A stretch of 64,000 nucleotides of DNA from Serratia sp. M24T3 (GTDB taxonomy: Bacteria; Pseudomonadota; Gammaproteobacteria; Enterobacterales; Enterobacteriaceae): the NCBI RefSeq assembly GCF_000257645.1, contig NZ_AJHJ01000009.1:1-64000 (forward strand), read 5' to 3'. The notes under the pieces are model-generated. The model worked only from the letters and a program-made list of their open reading frames with translations. It searched no databases and was not told where the DNA came from. Of this stretch, positions 36,634 through 45,667 are shown one piece after another (position 1 is the first letter of the stretch; the number at the start of each line of letters is the position of its first letter). The position numbers and the translations under genes are program-made.

Positions 36634-37449
36634 TTAGCGCGTAGATACCCGTTCAGGTGAGCTGAGGCGTTTATCCAGCGGGTTAAGCATTGGTTCGATT
36701 TTAGCCACTTCCTCACGCAGCAAAGCTACGTGCTGCGCGATCAGTTCTGGCGTCAGGCGAGGAGAAAGCAGCGTCAGGCCCAAAGAGGCGACAGTACCGG
36801 TTCCTGATACGGTCACGGGCACCGCAATACCGGCAATTCCGGGAATTAATTCACCGGAATCAATGGCAAACCCCTGCTCCGCCGTTTCCGCTATCCAGCG
36901 TTCAATACGTTCTGGCGTCAGCATCGGGTATCCCGCCATGCGCGGCAGGTTTCGGGCAATAATCTGCTCACGTTCTTCCAGCGACAAAAATGACAGGATC
37001 GCCAGACTGCCCGGCCCCACGCCCAGCGGGACAAAGCCACCAATGGAACCGGTCAGCGTTTGCATCTGAAAGTCTCCGTCAAAGCGGTCAATACAGACTG
37101 AATCATCTTTGTCGCGAGCCATCAGCATCACTGTCTCTCCGGTCTGCTGACGAATGCGTTCCAACGCAGGTTGAAAATGATGACGTAAACCGGGACCATT
37201 CGCCGCCTTCACGCCCAATATCAAGAGCTTGGTTCCAAGACGGTAATGTTTTCCGCCGTGCATTTTGTTAAGAAAACCGTGATCCACCAGCGAATTCAGA
37301 ATGCGGTGACAGGTGACTTTATTCAGACCCGATAGCTCGCACAGCGTTTTGAGTGTCGCGCCATCGCTGCCGGCACTGGCCACCAAATCAAGCAAAAGTA
37401 CTGCTCGATCTAAAAGTTGCACCCCATTCTTTCCCGCCGATTCACTCAT
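36634..37449 (-). CDS. IclR family transcriptional regulator
   Basis: 271 aa. N-terminal winged helix (ATLKTLCELSGLNKVTCHRILNSLVDHGFL in order) and a C-terminal IclR effector-binding domain (ETVMLMARDKDDSVCIDRFDG, GVGPGSLAILSFL, GIAGIAVPV). It probably senses the pathway substrate and controls both divergent halves of the island; the 154-bp gap to the flavoenzyme gene must hold the shared operator. Confidence 0.92.
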   Translation of the reverse strand: MSESAGKNGVQLLDRAVLLLDLVASAGSDGATLKTLCELSGLNKVTCHRILNSLVDHGFLNKMHGGKHYRLGTKLLILGVKAANGPGLRHHFQPALERIRQQTGETVMLMARDKDDSVCIDRFDGDFQMQTLTGSIGGFVPLGVGPGSLAILSFLSLEEREQIIARNLPRMAGYPMLTPERIERWIAETAEQGFAIDSGELIPGIAGIAVPVTVSGTGTVASLGLTLLSPRLTPELIAQHVALLREEVAKIEPMLNPLDKRLSSPERVSTR

Positions 37450-37603
37450 CCAAACCCTCCATCAAAAACCTTAAAATTCCACATTATGAAACAAGTTAAC
37501 ATAAGATTTCGGTATGTGGTTTTTTATTGACACAAGATTTAGCATACATCACATTCAATTGACAACCAGGCGGCATCATTTACTGAGTACAGGTAGGCAA
37601 ACC

Positions 37604-39694
37604 ATGACCCAGGCATTTGATAATCAGCAGGCACAGGACGCAACGCTACCAGAACATTTAACGACTTTGTTCAGCCCTTTTACCCTTAAGGGGCTAACGC
37701 TGAAAAATCGTGTGATGAGCACCAGTCATGCGCCGGGCTATGCCGTGGCCGGCAAGCCGGGTGAAAAATATATTGCCTATCATGAAGAAAAAGCCAAAGG
37801 CGGGCTGGCGATGACCAGTTTCGGCGGCTCTTCTTCCGTTTCGATGGACTCCCCCGCCGGCCAATGGCGACAAATCTCCGTCGCCGCCGATGACATTATT
37901 CCGTCGTTTCGCGAATTTGCAGCGCGCATTCATCGCCACGATACCGCGCTAATGTGCCAGCTTAGCCATCTCGGCCATCGCTCTCGTTATGACGTAGATC
38001 CCTGGCTAGCTCCGATTGCCCCCTCTGCGTTGAAAGAATTTGCTCATCGTTCCTTTGCCCGCGAGATGGACGAGTTTGACATTCGCCGCGTCGTTGCCGA
38101 TTTCGGACAGGCCGCGCGCCGCTGCCGTGAGGGTGATATTGACGCGGTGGAAATCATCAGCTCCGGCGCGCATCTGATTGGTCAGTTTCTCTCACCGGCC
38201 ACCAACCAGCGCACCGATGGTTACGGCGGATCGCTGCAAAACCGTGCACGTTTCGGCCTTGAAGTTTTTGAATCGATTCGTAAATTTGCCGGTGACGATT
38301 ACGTTGCCGGTCTGCGCCTGCCCAGCGACGAGATGATCGCCGATGGTCTGAATCATGAGCAGTGTCTGGAGATTGCCGCGCTGTATGGCAAATCGGGTCT
38401 GGTGGATTTTCTGACTATTTCTACCGCGCAAAACGCCTCACCGATGGGGCTGGCGCGGTCGATCCCCGGCATGTGGGCCCCGCCGCATCCTTATGTGGAT
38501 TTAGCCAGTGAGATGCGGCGCGCTGCCGGAATTCCCGTCTTCCACGCAGGGCGATTTCTCACACTGGATCAGGCTGCGCAGGCCGTTAATAGCGGGCAGA
38601 TTGACATGGTTGGCATGACGCGGGCGCACATTGCCGATCCGCATTTGGTGAGAAAAGCCCTGAGCGGGCGCAGTGCGGATATTCGCCCGTGCGTGGGTGC
38701 CAACTATTGTGTGGAGCGCCTGCATCTCGGCGGGCAATCACTGTGCCTGCATAACGTAGTCACTGGCCGTGAAACCAGCCTGGCCCACGAAATCACCCCT
38801 GCCGTAGATAAAAGGAAAGTGGTGATCGTCGGTGCAGGTCCTGGAGGACTTGAAGCCGCCCGAGTTTGTGCAGAACGCGGCCATCAGGTCACGTTATTTG
38901 AAGCACAAAGCAAAGTTGGCGGCCAGACGTTGATAGCGGCCAAAGGCGGATGGCGCGCTCAGTTAGCCGATATTTCGCGCTGGCTGCTGCTGCAAATCGA
39001 AAATCGCGGCGTTGACCTGCGACTGGGTATTCGCGCTACGGCAGAGGATATTTTGCACTGCCAGCCGGAGGTGGTGATTATCGCCACGGGAGGAACCGCC
39101 AGCCTCGGGCAGTTTGCCGGACATGAACTGGCGGTCAGCGCACGCGCCATTCTGGCCGATGAAGTTGCCCCCGCTGCACGCGTTTTGCTGTTTGACGACA
39201 ATGGTTACAACCCCGGCCCATCATGCGCCGAAAAAATGCTGCGCGCTGGCAGTCAGGTAGATATTGTCACCCCAGAGAATCGTTTAGGCGTAGAGATGAC
39301 CGCCTCAAACTACGCCGTTCACCTGCGTAACATTTATCAATTGGGCGGAGTAATCACTCCTGACCATCAGCTTCTCAGCCTGACTCGCAGCGAAAACGGC
39401 ACTTTATTGGCGCGGCTTCGCAACCAGTTTTCCGAGCAGGAAATGATTCGCGAGGTGGATCAGGTGGTGGTCGAGCATGGTTCAATCCCAGACGACACCC
39501 TTTTTCACCAGCTTAAATCACAGGCTTACAACCACGGCAACACTGACTGGCAGGCGTTTGTCGACCTTGCTCCACAGCCTGATTTTGACCGTCTCTCCGG
39601 CGAATTTGCCATTTTCCGCATCGGCGACGCACTGGCGAGTCGTGATATTCACGCCGCCATGTTTGATGCCATGCGCATTAGCTTGACCCTCTAG
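37604..39694 (+). CDS. TMADH/2,4-dienoyl-CoA reductase-like flavoenzyme (FMN, FAD)
   Basis: 696 aa from the ATG at 37604. N-terminal OYE-like FMN barrel (LFSPFTLKGLTLKNRVMSTS, DGYGGSLQNRARFGLEV), then a cysteine segment CVGANYC ... SLCLHN near residue 362, and a C-terminal FAD/NAD domain (VVIVGAGPGGLEAARVCAERG near residue 405). Architecture matches trimethylamine dehydrogenase, dienoyl-CoA reductase and N-methylproline or dimethylglycine demethylases. It likely demethylates or oxidises an N-methyl compound. The first CxxC of the usual iron-sulfur site is altered. Confidence 0.82.
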   Translation: MTQAFDNQQAQDATLPEHLTTLFSPFTLKGLTLKNRVMSTSHAPGYAVAGKPGEKYIAYHEEKAKGGLAMTSFGGSSSVSMDSPAGQWRQISVAADDIIPSFREFAARIHRHDTALMCQLSHLGHRSRYDVDPWLAPIAPSALKEFAHRSFAREMDEFDIRRVVADFGQAARRCREGDIDAVEIISSGAHLIGQFLSPATNQRTDGYGGSLQNRARFGLEVFESIRKFAGDDYVAGLRLPSDEMIADGLNHEQCLEIAALYGKSGLVDFLTISTAQNASPMGLARSIPGMWAPPHPYVDLASEMRRAAGIPVFHAGRFLTLDQAAQAVNSGQIDMVGMTRAHIADPHLVRKALSGRSADIRPCVGANYCVERLHLGGQSLCLHNVVTGRETSLAHEITPAVDKRKVVIVGAGPGGLEAARVCAERGHQVTLFEAQSKVGGQTLIAAKGGWRAQLADISRWLLLQIENRGVDLRLGIRATAEDILHCQPEVVIIATGGTASLGQFAGHELAVSARAILADEVAPAARVLLFDDNGYNPGPSCAEKMLRAGSQVDIVTPENRLGVEMTASNYAVHLRNIYQLGGVITPDHQLLSLTRSENGTLLARLRNQFSEQEMIREVDQVVVEHGSIPDDTLFHQLKSQAYNHGNTDWQAFVDLAPQPDFDRLSGEFAIFRIGDALASRDIHAAMFDAMRISLTL

Positions 39695-39736
39695 CCAGGG
39701 CATTTTGTCTCACTCACAACAATAAGGTCCGACACC

Positions 39737-40564
39737 ATGAAAAAACATCGCACACTGCTTCGCACCGTTGCTGCATCGATTTTGGTTCTGGCGCCCATGC
39801 TGGCTCACGCCGATACGCTGAGTGACATCAAAAGTCGTGGCGTACTGACCGTTGGCGTTAAAAATGATTATCCACCGTACGGTTTTATGAATGCGCAGGG
39901 CAAAACTGACGGCTTCGAGATCCAGCTGGCACGCGCTATCGCTGACCAACTGCTTGGCTCACCCGACAAAATCAAGCTGGTCCCCGTCAACGCCTCCAAC
40001 CGTATTCAATTTTTACAGGCCGGTCAGATTGACCTGATCATGGCGACATTGGGCGTAACGCCTGAGCGTGCCAAAGAAATCGACTTTACCGTGCCTTATG
40101 TTTCGGCTGCCGGAGCCTCGGTGATTGCGCGCAAGGAAGCGAAGTTTACCCAATGGGAACAGCTTTCCGGGCAAAACGTTTGCGGCATTCAAGGCTCGTA
40201 CTACAACAAACTGCTGACCGAAAAATACAAAATCAATCTGGTGAATTTCACCGCGCTGCCGGAAGCCTATCGTGCCTTGCAGGATAATCGCTGCGTGGCA
40301 ATGGCCTTTGATGACATGACGCTACGCAACAAGCTCGAGCAGCCGGACTGGAAGGGTTACAAAATTGCCATTCAGCCTTATGAATTCCTGCCGATGGCCG
40401 GTGGCGTGCGCAAAGGTGACGAGACATTCCTGAAAGCGGTTAACGCAGCCATCGTCAAGACCGAAGGTGAAAACAAGCTGATCGCGTGGGAAAAACAGTT
40501 CGATATGCCGGCTTCCGACTACATCGCAAAACGCGCCGAAGCTGCCCGCGCTGCGGCAAAATAA
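39737..40564 (+). CDS. ABC transporter periplasmic amino-acid-binding protein
   Basis: 275 aa. Signal peptide in the first 25 residues (ends AHA), then a family 3 solute-binding domain (LTVGVKNDYPPYGFMNAQGK, GFEIQLARAIADQL, ATLGVTPERAKEIDFTVPY). Binds a polar amino acid or betaine-like ligand in the periplasm. First gene of the transporter set, 42 bp after the flavoenzyme, probably one operon. Confidence 0.92.
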   Translation: MKKHRTLLRTVAASILVLAPMLAHADTLSDIKSRGVLTVGVKNDYPPYGFMNAQGKTDGFEIQLARAIADQLLGSPDKIKLVPVNASNRIQFLQAGQIDLIMATLGVTPERAKEIDFTVPYVSAAGASVIARKEAKFTQWEQLSGQNVCGIQGSYYNKLLTEKYKINLVNFTALPEAYRALQDNRCVAMAFDDMTLRNKLEQPDWKGYKIAIQPYEFLPMAGGVRKGDETFLKAVNAAIVKTEGENKLIAWEKQFDMPASDYIAKRAEAARAAAK

Positions 40565-40582
40565 TCGGCAGGAGCAAGACTT

Positions 40583-41299
40583 ATGGCTGGACTCGATTAC
40601 ACCTGGCTTCTTGATCCGGTCTATCAGCAGTGGTTGCTCAAAGGCGTGGGGATAACCCTTGAACTGGCGGTTATCTCTTCGCTGTTTGCCATTGTTATCG
40701 GACTGGTCGCCACTTTGGCGCTGACTCTGCGGATTGCCTGGCTGGATGCGCTGATTGAGCTTTTTGTTGAACTGTTTCGCAATACGCCGCCGCTGCTGCA
40801 GATGCTTTTCTTTTACTTCACCCTGACTCAGCTGGGCTTTACCGTGGAGGACCCGGTTACCGGCCTGCAAAAACCGCTGTTCAGCGCCTTTGCCTCGGCC
40901 TGCGTGTCGCTTAGCCTGTTTGGCGGCGCGCTGTGCGTCGAAGCTTTCCGCTCCGGTATGGAAGCCGTACCCAAGGCCACGTTGGAGGCCGCGCGAGCGC
41001 TGGGTTACACCCGTCTGGGGTTATTCCGCCACGTTCAGGTGCCGATTGCCTCACGGGTCTGTTTACCGGCTTTAACCAATGTGCTGACCAATTTGTTCAA
41101 AACTACCTCGCAGTCCTCGGTCATCACCGTCCCCGAGCTGATGTATGCCGCAGGACAAATCTACAACGACACTTTCCGCACGCTGGAAGTAATGTTGCTG
41201 GTGCTGGTGATTTACGTGGTGCTGGTCAGCCTGCTGGCGTGGGGACTGTCCTGCCTGGAACGCCTGTTTGCCTATCCCGGCTATGGTAACGGAGGTTGA
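40583..41299 (+). CDS. Amino acid ABC transporter permease 1
   Basis: 238 aa inner membrane permease of the HisM/GlnP family, about five helices. The EAA loop is EAARALGYTRLGLFRHVQVP near residue 135 and ELFRNTPPLLQMLFFYF is the usual early motif. Its stop is one base before the start of the second permease. Confidence 0.93.
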   Translation: MAGLDYTWLLDPVYQQWLLKGVGITLELAVISSLFAIVIGLVATLALTLRIAWLDALIELFVELFRNTPPLLQMLFFYFTLTQLGFTVEDPVTGLQKPLFSAFASACVSLSLFGGALCVEAFRSGMEAVPKATLEAARALGYTRLGLFRHVQVPIASRVCLPALTNVLTNLFKTTSQSSVITVPELMYAAGQIYNDTFRTLEVMLLVLVIYVVLVSLLAWGLSCLERLFAYPGYGNGG

Positions 41300-41300
41300 G

Positions 41301-42113
41301 ATGCTGAGTGACGTTCTTTATATCCGCCGTAAACGTCAGACTAAACAGGCTGTTGCGATTTTGGCCCTGCTGTTGCTGGTGTTTACCACTTTTGGTCACG
41401 GCGCATCGCAATGGATGCTGGTAGTGGCGAGGCTGCCTCTGTTATTAACCGGCAGTATGTCAGGCTGGCCGATTACCGGCGGTTTTGCACTCAATATTTT
41501 TATAAGCATTATCAGCATGGCCGCTGCAACAGTAATGGGCGTGCTGCTGGGCATTGCGATGATGGCGCGCCGCGGTTGGTTGCGTCGCCCGGCAATTCTA
41601 TTGATGAATTTTTTGCGCAACGCCCCTTGGCTCGTGCTGCTGTTTTCGATGCTTTACCTGCTGCCCTACCACGCCGAGTTATTCGGTATTCGCTTTGATT
41701 TCTCGCCGGTAGCTAAATCAATTATCGGCCTGAGTCTGCCGACGGCGGCTAACTTTGCCGAAATTATCCGAGGCGCGGTGCAATCCATTCATGCCGGACA
41801 GTGGGAATCTGCCCGCTCGCTGGGTTACAGCCATCTGCAAATTTATCGGCTGGTAATTTTACCGCAGGCGCTGCGGCGCATTATTCCCGGCTGGATGAGC
41901 TTATATGCACTACTGATGATTTCCACCGCGTTGGCGACGGTCACCGGCGTGCAGGAAGTGGTCACGCTGCTACGCACTACGCTGGCCATGGAGAGCGAAA
42001 GCACGCTGATTTACTTCTACGTAGCCGTGCTGCTGATGTTCTTTTTTTACTGCTATCCGATTGCGCTACTGGCGCGACGTCTGGAAAACAAAACCAAAGG
42101 GGACGCCATATGA
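41301..42113 (+). CDS. Amino acid ABC transporter permease 2
   Basis: 270 aa from the ATG at 41301 with GGAGGTTGAG upstream. Same family; NFLRNAPWLVLLFSMLYLLP and EAA loop ESARSLGYSHLQIYRLVILP. Pairs with permease 1. The TGA stop overlaps the ATPase ATG (ATGA). Confidence 0.93.
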   Translation: MLSDVLYIRRKRQTKQAVAILALLLLVFTTFGHGASQWMLVVARLPLLLTGSMSGWPITGGFALNIFISIISMAAATVMGVLLGIAMMARRGWLRRPAILLMNFLRNAPWLVLLFSMLYLLPYHAELFGIRFDFSPVAKSIIGLSLPTAANFAEIIRGAVQSIHAGQWESARSLGYSHLQIYRLVILPQALRRIIPGWMSLYALLMISTALATVTGVQEVVTLLRTTLAMESESTLIYFYVAVLLMFFFYCYPIALLARRLENKTKGDAI

Positions 42114-42859
42114 TAGCCCGTACCGACGCATTGATTGAAGTCGATAACATCCACAAATCGTTTGGTAACACTGAGGTGCTGAAAGGCATTTCCATGAATG
42201 TCGCCAAGGGCGAGGCGGTATGTATCATCGGCCCGTCCGGTTCCGGAAAATCGACTATTTTGCGCTGCATCAACGGGCTGCTGCCGTTTGAAGAGGGATT
42301 TGTTCGCGTTGGCCAGCACCGGGTGCATGAAATACACAGCGAAAAAGCCATGCGCCCGTTGCGCCATCAAGTAGCCATGGTATTCCAGCAGTACAACCTG
42401 TTTCCCCATCGCACCGTGCTCGACAACATTATGATGGCGCCAATTCAGGTACTGAAACATCGACGCGATGAGGTTGAAGAACGCGCCATGAAGCTGATCG
42501 CCAAGGTCCGTCTTTCCGGCAAAGAAGCTCGTTATCCCGGCGAACTTTCCGGCGGTCAGCAACAGCGAGTGGCGATCGCACGGGCATTGGCGATGCAGCC
42601 GGAGATCATTTTGTTCGATGAAGTGACGGCAGCGCTGGACCCGGAAACGGTGAAAGAGGTGCTCAATACTATCCGTGAGTTGGCGGAGGAAGGCATGACC
42701 TGCCTGCTGGTGACTCACGAGATGCGCTTTGCCCGCGAGGTTGCCGACAGAGTGTGCTTTACCGATCGCGGAACTATCGTCGAAGCCGGTCCACCCGCGC
42801 AGATTTTTGATGCCCCGCAGGACCCGCGAACTCGCGAGTTTCTCGGACAAGTTTTGTAA
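42110..42859 (+). CDS. Amino acid ABC transporter ATP-binding protein
   Basis: 249 aa from the ATG at 42110. Walker A GPSGSGKST, ABC signature LSGGQQQRVAIARALAM, Walker B ILFDEVTAALDPE and the H-loop TH in LLVTHEM. GlnQ/HisP type. Energises uptake through the two permeases. Confidence 0.96.
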   Translation: MIARTDALIEVDNIHKSFGNTEVLKGISMNVAKGEAVCIIGPSGSGKSTILRCINGLLPFEEGFVRVGQHRVHEIHSEKAMRPLRHQVAMVFQQYNLFPHRTVLDNIMMAPIQVLKHRRDEVEERAMKLIAKVRLSGKEARYPGELSGGQQQRVAIARALAMQPEIILFDEVTAALDPETVKEVLNTIRELAEEGMTCLLVTHEMRFAREVADRVCFTDRGTIVEAGPPAQIFDAPQDPRTREFLGQVL

Positions 42860-42890
42860 TCCCTTTGTGATAGCGAACCCAGAGAAAACC

Positions 42891-44204
42891 ATGTCCAGCC
42901 AAAATAATATCTTTACCTCGGATTTCACTCCTGCCCCTTATTGGTGGGACGCCAGTGAACCAGAAACTCAACTTGATCCGCTGCCGTCAGCGGTGGAAAT
43001 TCTGATTGTTGGCTCAGGCTATGCCGGGTTGAATGCTGCCATTGAACTCGCACGTAACGGTCGCCAGGTTGCTGTGCTGGATGCCGATCGCCTGGGCAGC
43101 GGTGCCAGCACGCGCACTGGCGGGATGATCAGCAGCGGACAAAAGTTGGTGGTTGGCGGCGCGATAAAAGGTATCTCGCCAGAACTATTTAAAAACATGA
43201 TTGCCGATTCAATAGCCTCTTTTGCCTTTATTCAGGAACTGGTGCGTGAGGAAAATCTCGACGCCGACCTTTACATTGGCGGTCGCTATTTTGGCGGCCA
43301 CACGCCGACCCAGATGAAACGTTTGTATGAAATGGGCGACATCTTGAACCGCGTTACCGGCGTCACCGTGCATAAGATCAATCGCGATAGCCAGTCAGAA
43401 GTCATCGGTTCCCACTTTTATCACGGCGGGATTCTGGTGGATGAGTACGGGGGTATTCATCCGGGAAAATATCACCGTTCACTGCGTAATCTGGCAAAAC
43501 ACTACGGCGTGCAGCTATTTTCCCATGCAAGAGTTAACTCGATTGAAGAATGTGCCAACGGTAAACGAGTTTTGACCGAGCGCGGCACCGTGAACGCCGA
43601 GAAAGTGCTGATCACGACTAACGGTTACACCGGCCGACAGGCAACGCCAAATATTGCGCGCCGCATTGTACCGGTGAAAAGCTATCAAATTGCCACCGAA
43701 CCGCTGCCTGCCGATCTGATTGAGTACCTGATCCCTAAAAAACGTATGATAACCGACAGCCGACGCGATCTGATTTATACCCGTCCCTCTCCTGACGGTA
43801 CGAGATTACTCTTTGGATCACGACCCGGGATCTTGCAGGTCGATGATCGCAGTGCGGCAGTTAAAATTCGTCAAAGAATGTTGGATATCTGGCCGGAGCT
43901 GGCGGATTACCGCATTAGTCACGCCTGGAGCGGTAATGTCGGCATGACGGCGGATAAAACCGCACACGTCGGAAAGATGGATAACGGGGACTATGCCGTG
44001 GGCTGCAACGGCAACGGCGTAGCGCTGATGAGCTGGCTGGGCTACCGGTTGGCGCAAAAAATTCTGGCAATCGAAAAACAACCGCTATCGTTTGATCGCG
44101 CTGATTTTCAAACTATCCCGCTTTATAACGGTAATCCGTGGTTTCTGCCCTTTGCCAGTGGCTGGTATCGCTTCAGGGATGCGGTGGATAAACGTTTGGG
44201 CTAG
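42891..44204 (+). CDS. FAD-dependent oxidoreductase, PuuB-like
   Basis: 437 aa from the ATG at 42891. N-terminal YWWDASEPE precedes the FAD motif ILIVGSGYAGLNAAIELA. ARTGGMISSG-like (STRTGGMISSGQ) and the C-terminal DYAVGCNGNGVALMSWLG match gamma-glutamylputrescine oxidase and related amine oxidases. Last gene of the transporter operon. With the first DAO enzyme this gives the island two amine or amino acid oxidases. Confidence 0.85.
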   Translation: MSSQNNIFTSDFTPAPYWWDASEPETQLDPLPSAVEILIVGSGYAGLNAAIELARNGRQVAVLDADRLGSGASTRTGGMISSGQKLVVGGAIKGISPELFKNMIADSIASFAFIQELVREENLDADLYIGGRYFGGHTPTQMKRLYEMGDILNRVTGVTVHKINRDSQSEVIGSHFYHGGILVDEYGGIHPGKYHRSLRNLAKHYGVQLFSHARVNSIEECANGKRVLTERGTVNAEKVLITTNGYTGRQATPNIARRIVPVKSYQIATEPLPADLIEYLIPKKRMITDSRRDLIYTRPSPDGTRLLFGSRPGILQVDDRSAAVKIRQRMLDIWPELADYRISHAWSGNVGMTADKTAHVGKMDNGDYAVGCNGNGVALMSWLGYRLAQKILAIEKQPLSFDRADFQTIPLYNGNPWFLPFASGWYRFRDAVDKRLG

Positions 44205-44312
44205 CCTTTTTGAGCAAACGTTTCGCGGGCTGCGGGACGTTGCTTTATAAAGACTGGGTAATGAAAAGCAGGCAGATAGCCTAAAACAAGTGTTTTTTGA
44301 AATGCGACAGGC

Positions 44313-44346
44313 ACAAAAAAAGCCGCTAATTGCTTAGCAGCTTTCT
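44313..44346 (-). terminator. Terminator of tRNA-Ser copy 1
   Basis: AAAGCTGCTAA/TTAGCGGCTTTTTTT-type hairpin read on the minus strand, immediately after the tRNA. Confidence 0.8.
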
Positions 44347-44357
44347 TGTGTTGTTTA

Positions 44358-44445
44358 TGGCGGAGGAGGAGAGATTCGAACTCTCGAATGGTTTCCCATC
44401 GCCGGTTTTCAAGACCGGTGCCTTCAGCCGCTCGGCCACCCCTCC
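44358..44445 (-). tRNA. serT: tRNA-Ser (anticodon UGA), copy 1
   Basis: 88 nt with GGAGGGG acceptor, anticodon TGA in CTTGAAA, long variable arm and encoded CCA. E. coli has one serT at this place, next to yccA. Confidence 0.97.
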
Positions 44446-44844
44446 GCAACGGAACGCACTATAAACATAGGCGATGAGGATGTAAAGCCCGATGTTGTTC
44501 ATTTGCTTGAAAAATCGGCGCAAATTCAATTTTTTTCGGAATAAGGCTCAGCGACGTGGGAAGTGTCGATTTTACAAACAAAAGTCGTTGGGAAAACGAT
44601 CCGAAAATGAATGCAAGTTGATCAGGCCATTAAACGAGCTAGGTTAAAAAGTTATATCAACGGGAATCAAAATGCCAACCGTGGTGTTTTAAAATTTTAA
44701 ATGATTGATTTTAATGCTTATTATTTGATCAATTGGATTGGAATGTTGGTACACTGCTTGCGGGTGCTCTGGATCTTTCTGTCCCGAGCATAAAGTACGA
44801 TGTATAGCAGTCATGTTGTAGAGAGTATGTGAAGGCAGAAAGAG

Positions 44845-44896
44845 AAAAGCCCCGAATTGAAGTTAATCAAATCGAGGCCTATCTGCATGCATCAAC
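44845..44896 (-). ncRNA. Sok-like antisense RNA (antitoxin), predicted
   Basis: On the minus strand a promoter-like TTGCCT-N17-TAACCT (-35 at 44931-44926, -10 at 44908-44903) would start an RNA near 44896. It would end at a hairpin, 44878-44867 with 44860-44849 (11 of 12 paired), followed by TTTT. It is complementary to the toxin leader, as Sok RNAs are. Confidence 0.45.
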
Positions 44897-44948
44897 AACA
44901 TCAGGTTAGCCTCTTACCCGCCGCAAGGCAAGGATAAGGAGGTCAGAA

Positions 44949-45095
44949 ATGCCCCTAAAACTGATAGTAAATGCCGTGATGGTTATTTGTATGGCCATTG
45001 TTTTGATTGTACTTATAAAGGGGCCCGCGCTTTGTGAGCTCCACATTACGAGTATATTACTGACGGTTGAGGCTTTGATGGCCTGCAAGGCCTAA
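44949..45095 (+). CDS. Hok/Gef family type I toxin
   Basis: 48 aa: a single N-terminal membrane helix (IVNAVMVICMAIVLIVLIK) then LCELHI and a C-terminal EALMAC, the Hok family pattern (LCE[IVL] followed by an acidic/AxMA tail). RBS AAGGAGGTCAG. Hok peptides depolarise the inner membrane when their antisense RNA is lost. On a chromosome such loci are often silent. Too short for usual gene finders. Confidence 0.75.
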   Translation: MPLKLIVNAVMVICMAIVLIVLIKGPALCELHITSILLTVEALMACKA

Positions 45096-45178
45096 AGGTA
45101 GAAGCGACTCAATGGCGGGGGTTCGCTCCCGCCCATTGGTTGTGATGTATGAATTCAGGTGCACCCGTTTAATTTTCT

Positions 45179-45206
45179 AAAGCCAGTCTTCGGGCTGGCT
45201 TTGTAT
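45179..45206 (+). terminator. Terminator downstream of the toxin gene
   Basis: AAAGCCAG-TCTTCGGG-CTGGCTTT. Before it, at 45112-45140, is another strong hairpin CAATGGCGGG/CCCGCCCATTG. Confidence 0.7.
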
Positions 45207-45234
45207 TTGGCATACAGAATCACAAATTTTAGAT

Positions 45235-45397
45235 ACAAAAAAAGCCGCTAATTTCTTAGCAGCTTTCTTGTGTTGTTTATGGCGGAGGAGGAGAGATTCG
45301 AACTCTCGAATGGTTTCCCATCGCCGGTTTTCAAGACCGGTGCCTTCAGCCGCTCGGCCACCCCTCCGCAACGGAACGCACTATAAACATAGGCGAT
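45235..45397. repeat. Direct repeat carrying tRNA-Ser, copy 2
   Basis: Second copy of the 163-bp tRNA-Ser segment; differs from copy 1 at about one position, diverging just outside. Confidence 0.9.
45280..45367 (-). tRNA. serT: tRNA-Ser (anticodon UGA), copy 2
   Basis: Identical in sequence to copy 1, same strand, with its own promoter flank and terminator. Confidence 0.97.
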
Positions 45398-45667
45398 CCG
45401 GTTGTAAAGCCGGAATTTATTCATTTGCAGTAAAAATCCACTTTAGGCATCCGAATGCTGATTTTATCGTCATTATTAACAAATTTTCATCAACGTTGGC
45501 TGCTCAAGCGACTCATCGCGGTTATTTTTATTCATTGTCGGTAAAGAACCTAGGCAGGTGGTAAAGAAGGGTAAAACCCCTTTAATCACGCGAGGCAACT
45601 ATCTATCATCCCACTCTACATGCTTTTTCACCGACTTCACTTTTTGTCGATAAGCGAGATTATTAAA

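Larger units (their letters stand above)
44313..44475. repeat. Direct repeat carrying tRNA-Ser, copy 1
   Basis: 163 bp holding the tRNA, its terminator and upstream flank; nearly identical to 45235-45397, exactly 922 bp away. Confidence 0.9.

Noticed and set aside
41801-42109. N-terminal extension of the ABC ATPase frame
   Set aside because: It overlaps permease 2 in another frame; the ATG at 42110 with ATGA overlap gives the normal 249-aa protein.
42053-42928. 291-aa frame antisense to the ATPase gene
   Set aside because: Long antisense frames are common opposite GC-rich genes; no motifs or RBS.
45268-45564. 98-aa frame over tRNA-Ser copy 2 and similar frames over copy 1
   Set aside because: They translate the tRNA gene itself.
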